From NCBI RefSeq assembly GCF_004078655.1, contig NZ_RZNC01000001.1:1-64000 (forward strand): a stretch of DNA of 64,000 nucleotides. The letters run 5' to 3'. The notes below the pieces were generated by a model, which did not search any database, was not told the origin of the DNA, and was given only the letters and a program-made list of their open reading frames with translations. Positions 54,326 to 62,243 of the stretch are shown here, in pieces. The position numbers were made by a program, and so were the translations under genes. This stretch comes from Labedella populi (GTDB lineage: Bacteria; Actinomycetota; Actinomycetes; Actinomycetales; Microbacteriaceae). Each line of letters begins with the position of its first letter. Position 1 is the stretch's first letter.

Positions 54326-55770
54326 CGCCAGTCCTTCCCCCACGTCGCGGTCGTCATCGAACTCGACGCACGCCAGTTCGCGATCGCCTTCTCGAGTCGC
54401 ACGCGCGTCTCGCGATGGGTCTCGTCGCCCCACAGGTTGTGCTCCTCGAACGGGTCGTCGACGAGGTCGAAGAGCTGGCCCTCGTCGTAGTCGATGAACT
54501 CGACGAGTTTGAACCGCTCGTCGCGGACCATCGTCATGAGGGCCGTCTCCGTAAGGATGAAGTCACGAGCGTGCTCGGAGAACACGTACGTGCGTCCCGT
54601 CCACTCGTCACCGCGCAGCGCGGGCAGGAGCGATTCGGCCTCCATCCACTCCGGAGCCGTGAGGCCCGCGAGTTCGAGGAGCGTCGGCGCGAAGTCCATG
54701 AGCGAGATGAGACCGGGCAGTTGCTGGTCCGCCGCCACTCGGCCTGGTCCCCAGATGATCCCGGGCACGTGCACGCTCGGCTCGTACATCGTCCACTTCT
54801 GCGAGTGCCCGTGGTCGTTGAGGGCGTCGCCGTGGTCGGACGTGAACACGATGATCGTGTCGTCGAGCACACCGCGGGCGTCGAGGGCGTCGATGAGACC
54901 GCCGACCTGCTCGTCGATGAGCGACACGTTCGCGAAGTAGTGCCGGCGCTGGCGGTCGAGCTGCTCGGCGGTCGGGTTCTCGAGCTGCACGATCGCGTCG
55001 TGGTCGTTCGCCTGGTGGTGCTTCCGCAGTTCCTTGAGCGGCGTCGGTTGCGAATCGAGGTCCTCGTGCGTGCGTTTGGCCTCCGGCATCTCGCGGTCCC
55101 GGTACGCATCGAGGTGCCGGGACGTCGGGTCATACGGCGGGTGCGGGCCGGGGAACCCGATCTGGAGGAAGAACGGGGCGTCGTGGCCGGGGTACGTGTC
55201 GAGCCAGTGACGGGCCAGGTTGCCGACGAAGTTGTCGGCGTGGAGGTCGTCCGGAAGTTCCCACTCGAAGGCGCCGAGGCGCTCGGCGTAGTCGGGGAGC
55301 GTGCGGTACGTCACCCGGCTGGGCTTCTCGTGCCCGCGGATCCAGATCGCCTTGTCCCACTGGTCGAGGAAGTACGGCAGGTTGGGGTGCGCCCTGTCCT
55401 TGTTCTCGATCACGTGGCGCTCGTGGAAGCCGACGGGCGCCTCGTACGGATAGGTGTGCATCTTGCCGATGCTCGTGCAGCGATAACCGGAATCGGCGAG
55501 CAGTTCCACCCACGAGTGTGACCACTTGTCGTCGTTCCTCAGGACACCGGAGCTGTGCGGGTACAGGCCGGTGAAGAGGCTCGCGCGCGATGGCGCGCAC
55601 GAGGGCGACGCGACGTAGGTGTTCGTGAACGCCGTCCCCTCTCGCACGAGCCGGTCGAGGTGAGGGGTGTCGACGTGGGTGTGACCGAGCGCCGCGATCG
55701 AGTCGAAACGCTGTTGGTCGGTCATGATGAGCACGATGTTGGGTCGCTTCGACCCTGGTGTCGATGTCAT
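54322..55770 (-). CDS. Cys-type sulfatase (arylsulfatase/choline-sulfatase-like)
   Basis: A 482-residue sulfatase, which hydrolyses sulfate esters using a formylglycine made from a cysteine. The modification motif Cys58-Ala-Pro-Ser-Arg62 is in 'ASPSCAPSRASLFTGLYPH'; the metal site begins with 'NIVLIMTDQQRFD' and continues with 'IIVFTSDHGDALNDHG'. No signal peptide is seen, so it acts in the cytoplasm. The start is the ATG at 55770; a much longer open frame upstream is a shadow of the transporter gene. Its maturase (FGE) is encoded in the same locus. The substrate is probably a small sulfated organic compound. Confidence 0.92.
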   Translation of the reverse strand: MTSTPGSKRPNIVLIMTDQQRFDSIAALGHTHVDTPHLDRLVREGTAFTNTYVASPSCAPSRASLFTGLYPHSSGVLRNDDKWSHSWVELLADSGYRCTSIGKMHTYPYEAPVGFHERHVIENKDRAHPNLPYFLDQWDKAIWIRGHEKPSRVTYRTLPDYAERLGAFEWELPDDLHADNFVGNLARHWLDTYPGHDAPFFLQIGFPGPHPPYDPTSRHLDAYRDREMPEAKRTHEDLDSQPTPLKELRKHHQANDHDAIVQLENPTAEQLDRQRRHYFANVSLIDEQVGGLIDALDARGVLDDTIIVFTSDHGDALNDHGHSQKWTMYEPSVHVPGIIWGPGRVAADQQLPGLISLMDFAPTLLELAGLTAPEWMEAESLLPALRGDEWTGRTYVFSEHARDFILTETALMTMVRDERFKLVEFIDYDEGQLFDLVDDPFEEHNLWGDETHRETRVRLEKAIANWRASSSMTTATWGKDWR

Positions 55771-55811
55771 GTCTCCCGTTCCTTCCGATGGGGCGTTCGT
55801 GGTGGCGGCGC

Positions 55812-57176
55812 TCACGCGCGGACCCGCTTCGAGCGCGCCGTGGTGATCGACGCGGTGTCGCTCAGGTCGACCTTGGAGTTGTCCGCGGCGATGAGCACGC
55901 ACACGCCACTGATGACGCACATCGCGACGAGGTAGATGACCGCCGGCCAGAACGAGCCCATGAACACGGAGGCGAGCGCCACGGCGATGGCCGGGGTCGG
56001 GGCGCCTCCGAGGAGGGAGGAGCTCTGGTACACGACGCCGAGGCCCGTGTACCGCATGCGCGTGCCGAACATCTCGGCGAAGAACGCGCCCTGGATCGAG
56101 AACATCATGCCCGTGCCGACGGCATGGATCGCGATGATGATGAGCCAGGTGGTGAGCGGCTGGTTCAGCTGGAGGATCGGGAAGTAGACGAGTCCGCCGA
56201 TGGCGCAGATGATGATGCCGGTGAGGTAGACGGGCTTGCGGCCGACCCGGTCGGACCACGTCCCGAAGAGGGGCAGCAGGAAGATCTGGACACCGGCGGA
56301 GATCGTGAAGCCGACGAGGATGAGGGTGCTCGGGAGACCGAGGTACGTCGTGACGAACGAGATCGCGAAGACGTTGATGATGTTGTACGTCACGGCGTCC
56401 GCCATCCGGGCGCCGATACCGAGGAGCAGATTCCTCCAGCTCTCGCGGATGAGTGAGAAGAACGGGATGCTGCGCACGTCGTCTTCGTCCTTCTCGAACG
56501 CGGGTGTCTCGGGGAGCGACCGCCGGATGAGGAAGGCGGCGATGACGAAGACGCCGCTCAGCAGAAACGGGACGCGCCAGCCCCACGACATGAACTGGTC
56601 GTCGGGGAGCAGCTGCATGAGGCTGAAGACACCCGTCGAGACGAGCAGGCCGGCGGGCGTGCCCATCTGGTGGAAGCTGCCCATGAGGCCCCGCTTGCCG
56701 GCCGGCGCGTTCTCGAGCGCGACGAGGGACCCTCCCCCGAACTCGCCCCCGATGCCGAAGCCCTGGATGAGGCGGGCGAGGAGGAGCAGGACGACCGCCC
56801 AGACGCCGATCTGCTCGTAGCCGGGCAGGAGACCGATGCCGAACGTGCAGATGCCGATGAGCAGCACGGTGAGGATGAGCATGTTCTTGCGGCCGATCCG
56901 GTCGCCGAAGTGGCCGAAGACGACGGCGCCGAGCGGGCGCATGAGGAAGCCGGCGGCGAAGGATCCGAACGACTGCAGCAGCGACACGGTCGGGTCGGAC
57001 TCGGGGAAGAAGACCTGCGGGAAGACGAGGGCGGCGGCGGTGCCGTAGAGGTAGAAGTCGTACCACTCGATGAAGGCGCCGGCGAACGCCGCACTGACGG
57101 CCTTCCGCGGGCTCGGAGCCTCGGGCGCGGCGCGGCTTACATCCGCGGGAGCGGCGGGGTTGTTGTGTGACGACAT
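55812..57176 (-). CDS. MFS transporter, metabolite:H+ symporter (MHS) type
   Basis: A 454-residue, 12-segment carrier with the MHS signatures 'GAFIEWYDFYLYGTAAALVF' and 'RPLGAVVFGHFGDRIGRKN', and the second-half 'GTWSDRVGRKPVYLTG'. MHS carriers import organic acids and small charged metabolites with protons. It lies 41 bases upstream of the sulfatase gene on the same strand, so it most likely imports the sulfatase substrate. The start codon is 57176. The upstream region carries an inverted-repeat arm of the SorC operator. Confidence 0.9.
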   Translation of the reverse strand: MSSHNNPAAPADVSRAAPEAPSPRKAVSAAFAGAFIEWYDFYLYGTAAALVFPQVFFPESDPTVSLLQSFGSFAAGFLMRPLGAVVFGHFGDRIGRKNMLILTVLLIGICTFGIGLLPGYEQIGVWAVVLLLLARLIQGFGIGGEFGGGSLVALENAPAGKRGLMGSFHQMGTPAGLLVSTGVFSLMQLLPDDQFMSWGWRVPFLLSGVFVIAAFLIRRSLPETPAFEKDEDDVRSIPFFSLIRESWRNLLLGIGARMADAVTYNIINVFAISFVTTYLGLPSTLILVGFTISAGVQIFLLPLFGTWSDRVGRKPVYLTGIIICAIGGLVYFPILQLNQPLTTWLIIIAIHAVGTGMMFSIQGAFFAEMFGTRMRYTGLGVVYQSSSLLGGAPTPAIAVALASVFMGSFWPAVIYLVAMCVISGVCVLIAADNSKVDLSDTASITTARSKRVRA

Positions 57177-57207
57177 GGTTCTGATGCCCTTCCTTGGACG
57201 ACAGTAT

Positions 57208-57304
57208 GCTCAAATGTGCAGCTTGCGCTGCTCTTCAGTGAAGCGACCGTAGCGCGCCGCCGCGCGGCCTCACAAACGGAAGTTCTGCAAACGCACATTT
57301 GAGC
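57208..57304. promoter_or_regulatory. Inverted-repeat operator of the sulfatase locus
   Basis: GCTCAAATGTGC at 57208-57219 and its exact complement GCACATTTGAGC at 57293-57304 lie at the two ends of the divergent promoter region, 73 bases apart. One arm is next to the transporter start, the other directly before the SorC regulator gene. Binding by the regulator at both arms would give looping or coordinate control. Confidence 0.75.
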
Positions 57305-57310
57305 GATAAT
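57305..57310 (+). promoter_or_regulatory. Candidate -10 box before the SorC gene
   Basis: GATAAT at 57305-57310, with a weak TTCTGC -35-like box 16 bases upstream. It overlaps the annotated ATG, so transcripts would start inside the annotated reading frame; see the start-codon note on the gene. Confidence 0.4.
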
Positions 57311-58337
57311 GGACTCGTTCCGATCCGGAGGTACTCCCATTCCCCGCCCGATCCCTGAAGCACGTCGCCCTCCGACCGACGCACAGCAGATGCTCCGCGT
57401 CGCGCGCTCCTATTACCTCGATGATGTGTCGAAGGTCGCCATCGCCGAGCGCGAAGGCCTGAGCCGCTGGCAGGTCGCACGGATGCTCGACGAAGCGAGG
57501 CAACTCGGCCTGGTGCGCATCTCGGTCGGTGATCCCGCCGACACCGACCGCACACTCGCCGATGCCGTGACGGCGGCTCTCGGGGTGAGGGAGACGATCG
57601 TCGTCGGGCGATCCCGGCGGCTCGGCCTGGAGCCCTCGCTGGATTCGATCGGTTCAGCCCTCGCCGGCGTGCTCGCCCGGACCGTCCGAGAGGGTGACGC
57701 CGTGGGCTTCACCTGGAGCCGCGCGATCGAGGCGATGGTCACCCACCTCACGGAACTCGCCCCGTGCGATGTCGTCCAGCTCGCGGGGGCCGTCACCCTG
57801 ACCGGCGACCGGCTCGGATCCGTCGAGATCATCCGGCAGGTCGCACGCCTGTCGCGAGGCACCGCCTACCCGATCTACGCGCCGATCGTCGTCGACAGCG
57901 CGGCGACGCGCCACTCCCTCGAAGCGCAGCCGGAGATCGCGGAGTGCCTCGATCGCGCCTCCCGCCTCGACCTGGCGGTCGTATCGGTCGGCACGTGGTC
58001 GACGGACGGCTCGGCGCTCTACGGACTCGTGCCGCCGAAGCTCGCGGAGGAGATCTCGCGAGCGGGAGCGGTCGGAGAGATCACCGGCAGGGTCTTCAGT
58101 TCGGATGGACGCCTCGTGAGCTCCGAATTCGACAGCCGAGTGATCGGTATCGGGGCAGCGCAACTGCGTACCGTTCCGCACATCGTTGCCACGAGCTACG
58201 GTCCGCATCGAGCCGACGCGACCATCGCCGCGGCGCGAGCGGGTTACGTCCACACCCTCATCGTGGACGCTCCGCTCGCGGAGGCGATCATCGACCGCGT
58301 CGAGGGCCGCTCCGCGGCGCGCCGGTCGCCGTCGTGA
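57309..58337 (+). CDS. SorC/DeoR-like sugar-binding transcriptional regulator
   Basis: A 342-residue regulator. The N-terminal helix-turn-helix is 'DVSKVAIAEREGLSRWQVARMLDEAR'; the C-terminal sugar-phosphate-binding domain includes 'AVGFTWSRAIEAMV' and 'VGTWSTDGSALYG'. SorC proteins respond to phosphorylated sugars or polyols. The ATG at 57309 has no ribosome site and overlaps a possible -10 box. A perfect GGAGGT at 57327-57332 is spaced six bases from an in-frame ATT at 57339, a plausible rare start. It lies between the transporter/sulfatase genes and the FGE gene and probably controls both directions. Confidence 0.88.
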   Translation: MDSFRSGGTPIPRPIPEARRPPTDAQQMLRVARSYYLDDVSKVAIAEREGLSRWQVARMLDEARQLGLVRISVGDPADTDRTLADAVTAALGVRETIVVGRSRRLGLEPSLDSIGSALAGVLARTVREGDAVGFTWSRAIEAMVTHLTELAPCDVVQLAGAVTLTGDRLGSVEIIRQVARLSRGTAYPIYAPIVVDSAATRHSLEAQPEIAECLDRASRLDLAVVSVGTWSTDGSALYGLVPPKLAEEISRAGAVGEITGRVFSSDGRLVSSEFDSRVIGIGAAQLRTVPHIVATSYGPHRADATIAAARAGYVHTLIVDAPLAEAIIDRVEGRSAARRSPS

Positions 58338-58393
58338 CCCCCACCTCCCCTTCGGCAGGCACATCCCCGACACCCGCGATACCAGGAGAATCC

Positions 58394-59551
58394 ATGCAGA
58401 GGAACGACGACGCGTCGGAACTCCACCCGAGTGAGCCGCCGGAACTCGGCCCGGTGCACAACGCCGAGCATGCGGCGATCGATGACGGTGGTCATGCCCT
58501 TCCCGACTGCTGCGCCCCGAAAGGACGGGAGGCGTTCCTCGCCGCCCCGCCCGCCGGTGAGATCCCCCCGCTCCCCGTGACTGCTGCTCCGTCCCGCCAC
58601 CGGATCGAACAGGCGGCCATTCCCGCGCAGACCTTCCGCATGGGCGACGCACACGGTGACGAGAACCGCGGCGACGGCGAGACACCCGTGCACGACGTGA
58701 CGCTCGAGGCGTTCTCCATCGACGCGACGAGTGTCACGAACGATGACTTCGCGCGCTTCGTCGACGCGACCGGCTACCGCACCGAGGCCGAGACCTGGGG
58801 TTTCTCCGCCGTCTTCCACCTCGCCATCACCGCTCCCGTCGAGGACATCATGGGTGCGCCGCCGGCGACTCCGTGGTGGCGGGGCGTGAAGGGGGCCGAT
58901 TGGCGTCATCCCGGCGGCCGCGGTTCCCACATCGACGGCCTCGGCGACCATCCCGTCGTCCACATCAGCTGGAACGACGCGCTCGCGTACTGCGTCTGGG
59001 CCGGGCGCTCACTGCCCACGGAAGCGCAGTGGGAGGCGGCGTCGCGGGGTGGCCGCGACGGCTCACGCTTCCCGTGGGGCGACGATCCTCATGGGAACGA
59101 GGACGCGGCGGCGCCCACCACGAGACCGCGGCCGGGGGAACCGTGGCGCATGAACATCTGGCAGGGCGTCTTCCCCACGGAGAACACGCTCGACGACGGA
59201 TTCCTCACGACCGCCCCCGTACGCACGTTCGAACCCAACGCCTACGGCTTGTGGCAGACGATCGGGAACGTCTGGGAGTGGTGTGCCGACTGGTGGCACC
59301 CCGGCTACTACAGCGTCTCGCCGCGGATCGACCCGCGCGGCCCGGAACGTGGCCAGGTGCGCGTCATGCGCGGTGGCTCCTACCTGTGCCACGACTCCTA
59401 CTGCAATCGGTACCGCAACGCGGCGCGCTCGTCGAACACGCCGGATTCCTCGATGGGCAACGGCGGCTTCCGCACCGTTGAGCGCCGCTCCGACGACGAG
59501 ACGCTGGCGAGTTCGCCGGCAACCAACGCTTCGGGGGCGGTGACAGCGTGA
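58394..59551 (+). CDS. Formylglycine-generating enzyme (sulfatase maturase)
   Basis: A 385-residue FGE (SUMF1-like), which oxidises the sulfatase Cys to formylglycine with oxygen and copper. The catalytic pair is Cys332 and Cys337 in 'GGSYLCHDSYCNRYRNAARS', five residues apart as in the human and Streptomyces enzymes; other family motifs are 'FPWGDDPHG', 'NVWEWCADWWHPGYY' and 'GSHIDGLGDHPVVHISW'. The first 70 residues are variable. ATG 58394 has a CCAGGAGAA site. It sits opposite the Cys-type sulfatase gene and overlaps the first DUF202 gene. No other sulfatase is seen in the window. Confidence 0.95.
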   Translation: MQRNDDASELHPSEPPELGPVHNAEHAAIDDGGHALPDCCAPKGREAFLAAPPAGEIPPLPVTAAPSRHRIEQAAIPAQTFRMGDAHGDENRGDGETPVHDVTLEAFSIDATSVTNDDFARFVDATGYRTEAETWGFSAVFHLAITAPVEDIMGAPPATPWWRGVKGADWRHPGGRGSHIDGLGDHPVVHISWNDALAYCVWAGRSLPTEAQWEAASRGGRDGSRFPWGDDPHGNEDAAAPTTRPRPGEPWRMNIWQGVFPTENTLDDGFLTTAPVRTFEPNAYGLWQTIGNVWEWCADWWHPGYYSVSPRIDPRGPERGQVRVMRGGSYLCHDSYCNRYRNAARSSNTPDSSMGNGGFRTVERRSDDETLASSPATNASGAVTA

Positions 59552-59916
59552 GCGCACACGACCGGAGGTTCCCGAAGAGCGTCTATCGACACGGCGCCGA
59601 GCCCGACGCGCGATTCTCGCTCGCGAACGAGCGCACCTTCCTCGCCTGGATCCGCACGTCACTGGCCCTGCTCGCCGGTGGTGTCGCGCTCGAGACCCTC
59701 GGGCTCGGCCTTCAGCCCGGGTTCCGGCTCGCCGCCTCGGTGCTCCTCATCGTCGCGGGCATCCTGACCCCGATTCAGGCCTGGCTCGGCTGGACCCGCT
59801 CCGAGCGGGCACTGCGACTCGACACGCCCCTGCCCTCGGCGAACCTCGCGTTGCCGCTCGGCGTCGCCGTGCTCGTCGTCGGCGTGCTCGTCCTCCTGGG
59901 GGTCGTCTTCGCGTGA
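59548..59916 (+). CDS. DUF202/YidH-like membrane protein
   Basis: A 122-residue protein with three hydrophobic segments. The DUF202 signature is 'RFSLANERTFLAWIRTSLALLAGGVA', with a conserved Arg-Thr pair before the first segment. GTG 59548 overlaps the FGE stop (GTGA), and its own stop overlaps the next gene, so these three are translated as a unit. Function unknown. Its fusion into a sulfatase-maturase operon is unusual and may link membrane supply of oxygen, copper or substrate to maturation, but that is speculation. Confidence 0.85.
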   Translation: MSAHDRRFPKSVYRHGAEPDARFSLANERTFLAWIRTSLALLAGGVALETLGLGLQPGFRLAASVLLIVAGILTPIQAWLGWTRSERALRLDTPLPSANLALPLGVAVLVVGVLVLLGVVFA

Positions 59917-60299
59917 GCGGTGATGGGACGGGCGCCCCGGAGGACGCGGACGACCGCGGAGCGCGACCGTTCGACGCCGGTCTCCAGCCGGAGCGGACGG
60001 CGCTCGCGTGGCGCCGCACCGCCCTCGCGCTCGTCGTCGCGGCCGTCGTCGGCATCCGGGTGCTTCCGACTCTTCTCGGCGCGTGGGCGGTCGTCCCCGC
60101 GGGGGCGGGGGTCGTCCTCGCGGTCGTCGTCCTCGTCGCATCGCATCATCGCTATCGCGAGCAGCACATACGCCTCACGACGGCGTCGACCGATCGCATC
60201 GCGCTCCCCGACGGGACGCTGCCCGGCCTGGTCGCCGCGATGACACTCAGCGCGGCGGTCGCGTGCGGCGTCGTGGTCGTCGCCGTCGCGACGCGCTGA
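59913..60299 (+). CDS. Second DUF202-like membrane protein
   Basis: A 128-residue membrane protein with a diverged DUF202 core 'LQPERTALAWRRTALALVVAA' and three hydrophobic segments, ending at 'GVVVVAVATR'. It is a tandem partner of the preceding DUF202 gene, with GTG at 59913 overlapping its stop. Tandem DUF202 pairs are common in actinobacteria and may form a heteromer. It is the last gene of the FGE transcript, followed by the convergent GrpB-like pseudogene. Confidence 0.8.
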   Translation: MSGDGTGAPEDADDRGARPFDAGLQPERTALAWRRTALALVVAAVVGIRVLPTLLGAWAVVPAGAGVVLAVVVLVASHHRYREQHIRLTTASTDRIALPDGTLPGLVAAMTLSAAVACGVVVVAVATR

Positions 60300-60315
60300 A
60301 CCCCACCTCCCGCAA

Positions 60316-60922
60316 TCAGCGAGGGTTGTGATGGTGGTGCGGGTCAGCCCGGAAGGCACGCTCGTAGATTTCGTACACGATCGTCGCTTTGAGGTCGTTG
60401 TAAGCGGCCTCCGCCGTCGTTCTCGACCGCAGCGAGCTTCGCCTCGGCGTACCGCTCACGATCCGCGGGGTTCAGCCGCAACCAGTCCACGAAGAGCGCG
60501 TGACGCCGCGGCTCCGCGGCCCCCGGATTCCAGACGTGCAGATTGGTGTTCGGCTGCGCGAGCGTCAGGTGCCTGTGAGGGTCACCGGCCATCTCGTCGC
60601 GGAAGATCAGCCGGGAGCCCGCCCGCTCGAGTGCGGGGAGGTAGCGAGACTCGTCGTCGACGTCGGGGACGGTGAGGTCGACGTCGATGACCGGCTTGGC
60701 GACGAGCCCGTCGACCGCGGTCGACCCGACGTGGCGGACGGTGAGGGCGTCGTCGCCGATCGCCTCGCGGACGAGTTGCTCGACCGCCGCGTAGTCGGCA
60801 CTCCACGACGGGTCATGCGCTCGCAGCGGCCCGGGCTCCGTCTGTCTGCGGGCGATGCGCTGCCCCTGTCGGGCCGCGTTCGCCCCGGTGTGGAGCGGCC
60901 GCCACAGCGGATGCATCGTCAT
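60316..60922 (-). pseudogene. GrpB/UPF0157-family gene with a frameshift
   Basis: The N-terminal frame gives a GrpB-family nucleotidyltransferase-like domain: 'AVDGLVAKPVIDVDLTVPD' carries the Asp pair, and 'HALFVDWLRLNPADRERYAEAKLAA' is the usual C-terminal region. Just after, around 60417-60421, the frame changes: the correct continuation ('YNDLKATIVYEIYERAF', stop at 60316) lies in another frame, so one inserted base would explain it. Either a real inactivation or a sequencing error. The start shown is ATG 60922 ('MTMHPLW'); 60916 is an alternative. GrpB proteins are of uncertain function. Confidence 0.75.
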
Positions 60923-61046
60923 AGCTTCCACGATCACGGCGCCGGGGCGAGGGCGCAACCCGTCCGGTCACGCCGACCTCATCCGCCGCATCACCGGCAC
61001 GGGAGCGGTCGCAATGCCGAGATGCGCTCGCGCTCGAAGGTCACCC

Positions 61047-62165
61047 TCACACCAGCTCCATCACGGGCCCCTCGTGCACCGCCAGATATATCCGGTTGCG
61101 GATCGCGTTGGCCTGGTCGGAGGTGAGCGTTCGGTCGATGGGACGTAGGACGATCCTCAGCAGAAGATTGACCTGACCGCCTCGCGTGCCGAGACGAGTG
61201 CGCGCCGCCTCGGGTAGTTCCTCATGAGGTGTGCGGCCGAGTACGTGGACGGACTCGATAACGTCAGCGTCGTCCCCGAGTGCAGTGCGGATCCGATCGC
61301 CCAATGTCTCTTCGTCCTCCTCCGCTGCCAGGACCACGGAGATGTCCCGTCGGGACGCTGGGAGCATCGATACGGGCTGCCAGGGTTCCAGCGTGAGCAT
61401 CTGGGAGGCGATCCGGGGGTCTCCCGCCCTCAAGTAGCGGATATCGGGGATGCCTTTCCGCAGCATCAACGCCCGTTCCAACCCCATGCCGAGCGCGAGG
61501 CCCGACCACTGCTCAGGGTCGAGGCCCGATCCGCGCAACACATCGGGGTGGATACGCCCGCACTCGGCCAGTTCGAGCCACTCGCCGTTATGGAGCACGT
61601 CGATCTGGCGGCCCCCGACCGTGTACGGGTGCGTGACATCGGTCACGGTCCATTCGGCACCCGGGAGCACCGCGCGAACAAGCCCGTCGATCATCGTGAG
61701 CATGTCGCCGTCGTCGGTGTCCGCGGTTTCGCGAACGCGCCAGAGATCGACCTGGTGTGGTTCGCCCACGTGGCTGCGGTCGACCACGTCCCGCCGGTAG
61801 ACCAGACCGGGAGCAACGATCAGCTCGTCGACCCCGTCCTGGCCTGCGTAGTCCTCGAGCGCAGTCGGGAGCGCCGCGCTCGTGTGGCTTCGCAGCATCA
61901 CCGTGGGGCTGATGTACCGGGTGTAGCGGCGCGCGCGCGTGACGTCACCGGCGTCGTAACCGAGACGGTCGTAGTTCTCGCGCACGGGCACGATCGGCGA
62001 GTTCCGGACGTAACGAACGGTGCTGCCCCACTGGGTTTGCAGCGCCGTCACCACCGCATCGAGAAGAACGTGGATGGCGTGTGGACCCTCCGTGGGGTCC
62101 GTGAGGTCGCGCATATCCAGCGCGCGGGAAAGCTGGTCAGAAGTCAGATAGTCGGCGTGCGACAT
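61047..62165 (-). CDS. srmL: PheS-related ligase with FDX-ACB domain (SrmL-like)
   Basis: A 372-residue single-chain relative of PheRS: catalytic PheS-like core (about 30-255) and a C-terminal ferredoxin-fold anticodon-binding-like domain (about 262-372), as in mitochondrial PheRS. Class II motifs are intact: 'LRSHTS' 91-96, 'YRRD' 123-126 (motif 2) and 'GMGLER' 226-231 (motif 3). But the PheRS Phe-ring contacts 'FPFTEPS' become 'HPYTVGG' (179-185), and the 'LGCG' of PheRS is 'AECG' (200-203), so the amino acid is probably not Phe. It resembles what databases call 'PheS-related mystery ligase'. A GGAGACC ribosome site precedes ATG 62165. True substrate unknown. Confidence 0.85.
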   Translation of the reverse strand: MSHADYLTSDQLSRALDMRDLTDPTEGPHAIHVLLDAVVTALQTQWGSTVRYVRNSPIVPVRENYDRLGYDAGDVTRARRYTRYISPTVMLRSHTSAALPTALEDYAGQDGVDELIVAPGLVYRRDVVDRSHVGEPHQVDLWRVRETADTDDGDMLTMIDGLVRAVLPGAEWTVTDVTHPYTVGGRQIDVLHNGEWLELAECGRIHPDVLRGSGLDPEQWSGLALGMGLERALMLRKGIPDIRYLRAGDPRIASQMLTLEPWQPVSMLPASRRDISVVLAAEEDEETLGDRIRTALGDDADVIESVHVLGRTPHEELPEAARTRLGTRGGQVNLLLRIVLRPIDRTLTSDQANAIRNRIYLAVHEGPVMELV

Positions 62166-62169
62166 GAGA

Positions 62170-62237
62170 AGGTCTCCGAGACGTTTGCAGGATGGCGAAG
62201 GGTGAGAACTTCCCCCCGGCCGCGCCTGCGGAGACCT
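62170..62237 (-). promoter_or_regulatory. Inverted repeat masking the ligase ribosome site
   Basis: On the minus strand AGGTCTCCG (62229-62237) is exactly complementary to CGGAGACCT (62170-62178), 50 bases apart. The second arm contains the GGAG ribosome site of the ligase gene, so pairing would hide it. The first arm begins six bases after the stop codon of the upstream 67-codon frame, so a ribosome ending there could keep the site open. This is a proposed attenuator, not a known riboswitch. Confidence 0.5.
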
Positions 62238-62243
62238 AGAGCG

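Noticed and set aside
54322-57213. Possible giant fusion of transporter and sulfatase (963 codons in one frame)
   Set aside because: The upstream part is the wrong frame of the MHS transporter; the sulfatase has its own ATG at 55770.
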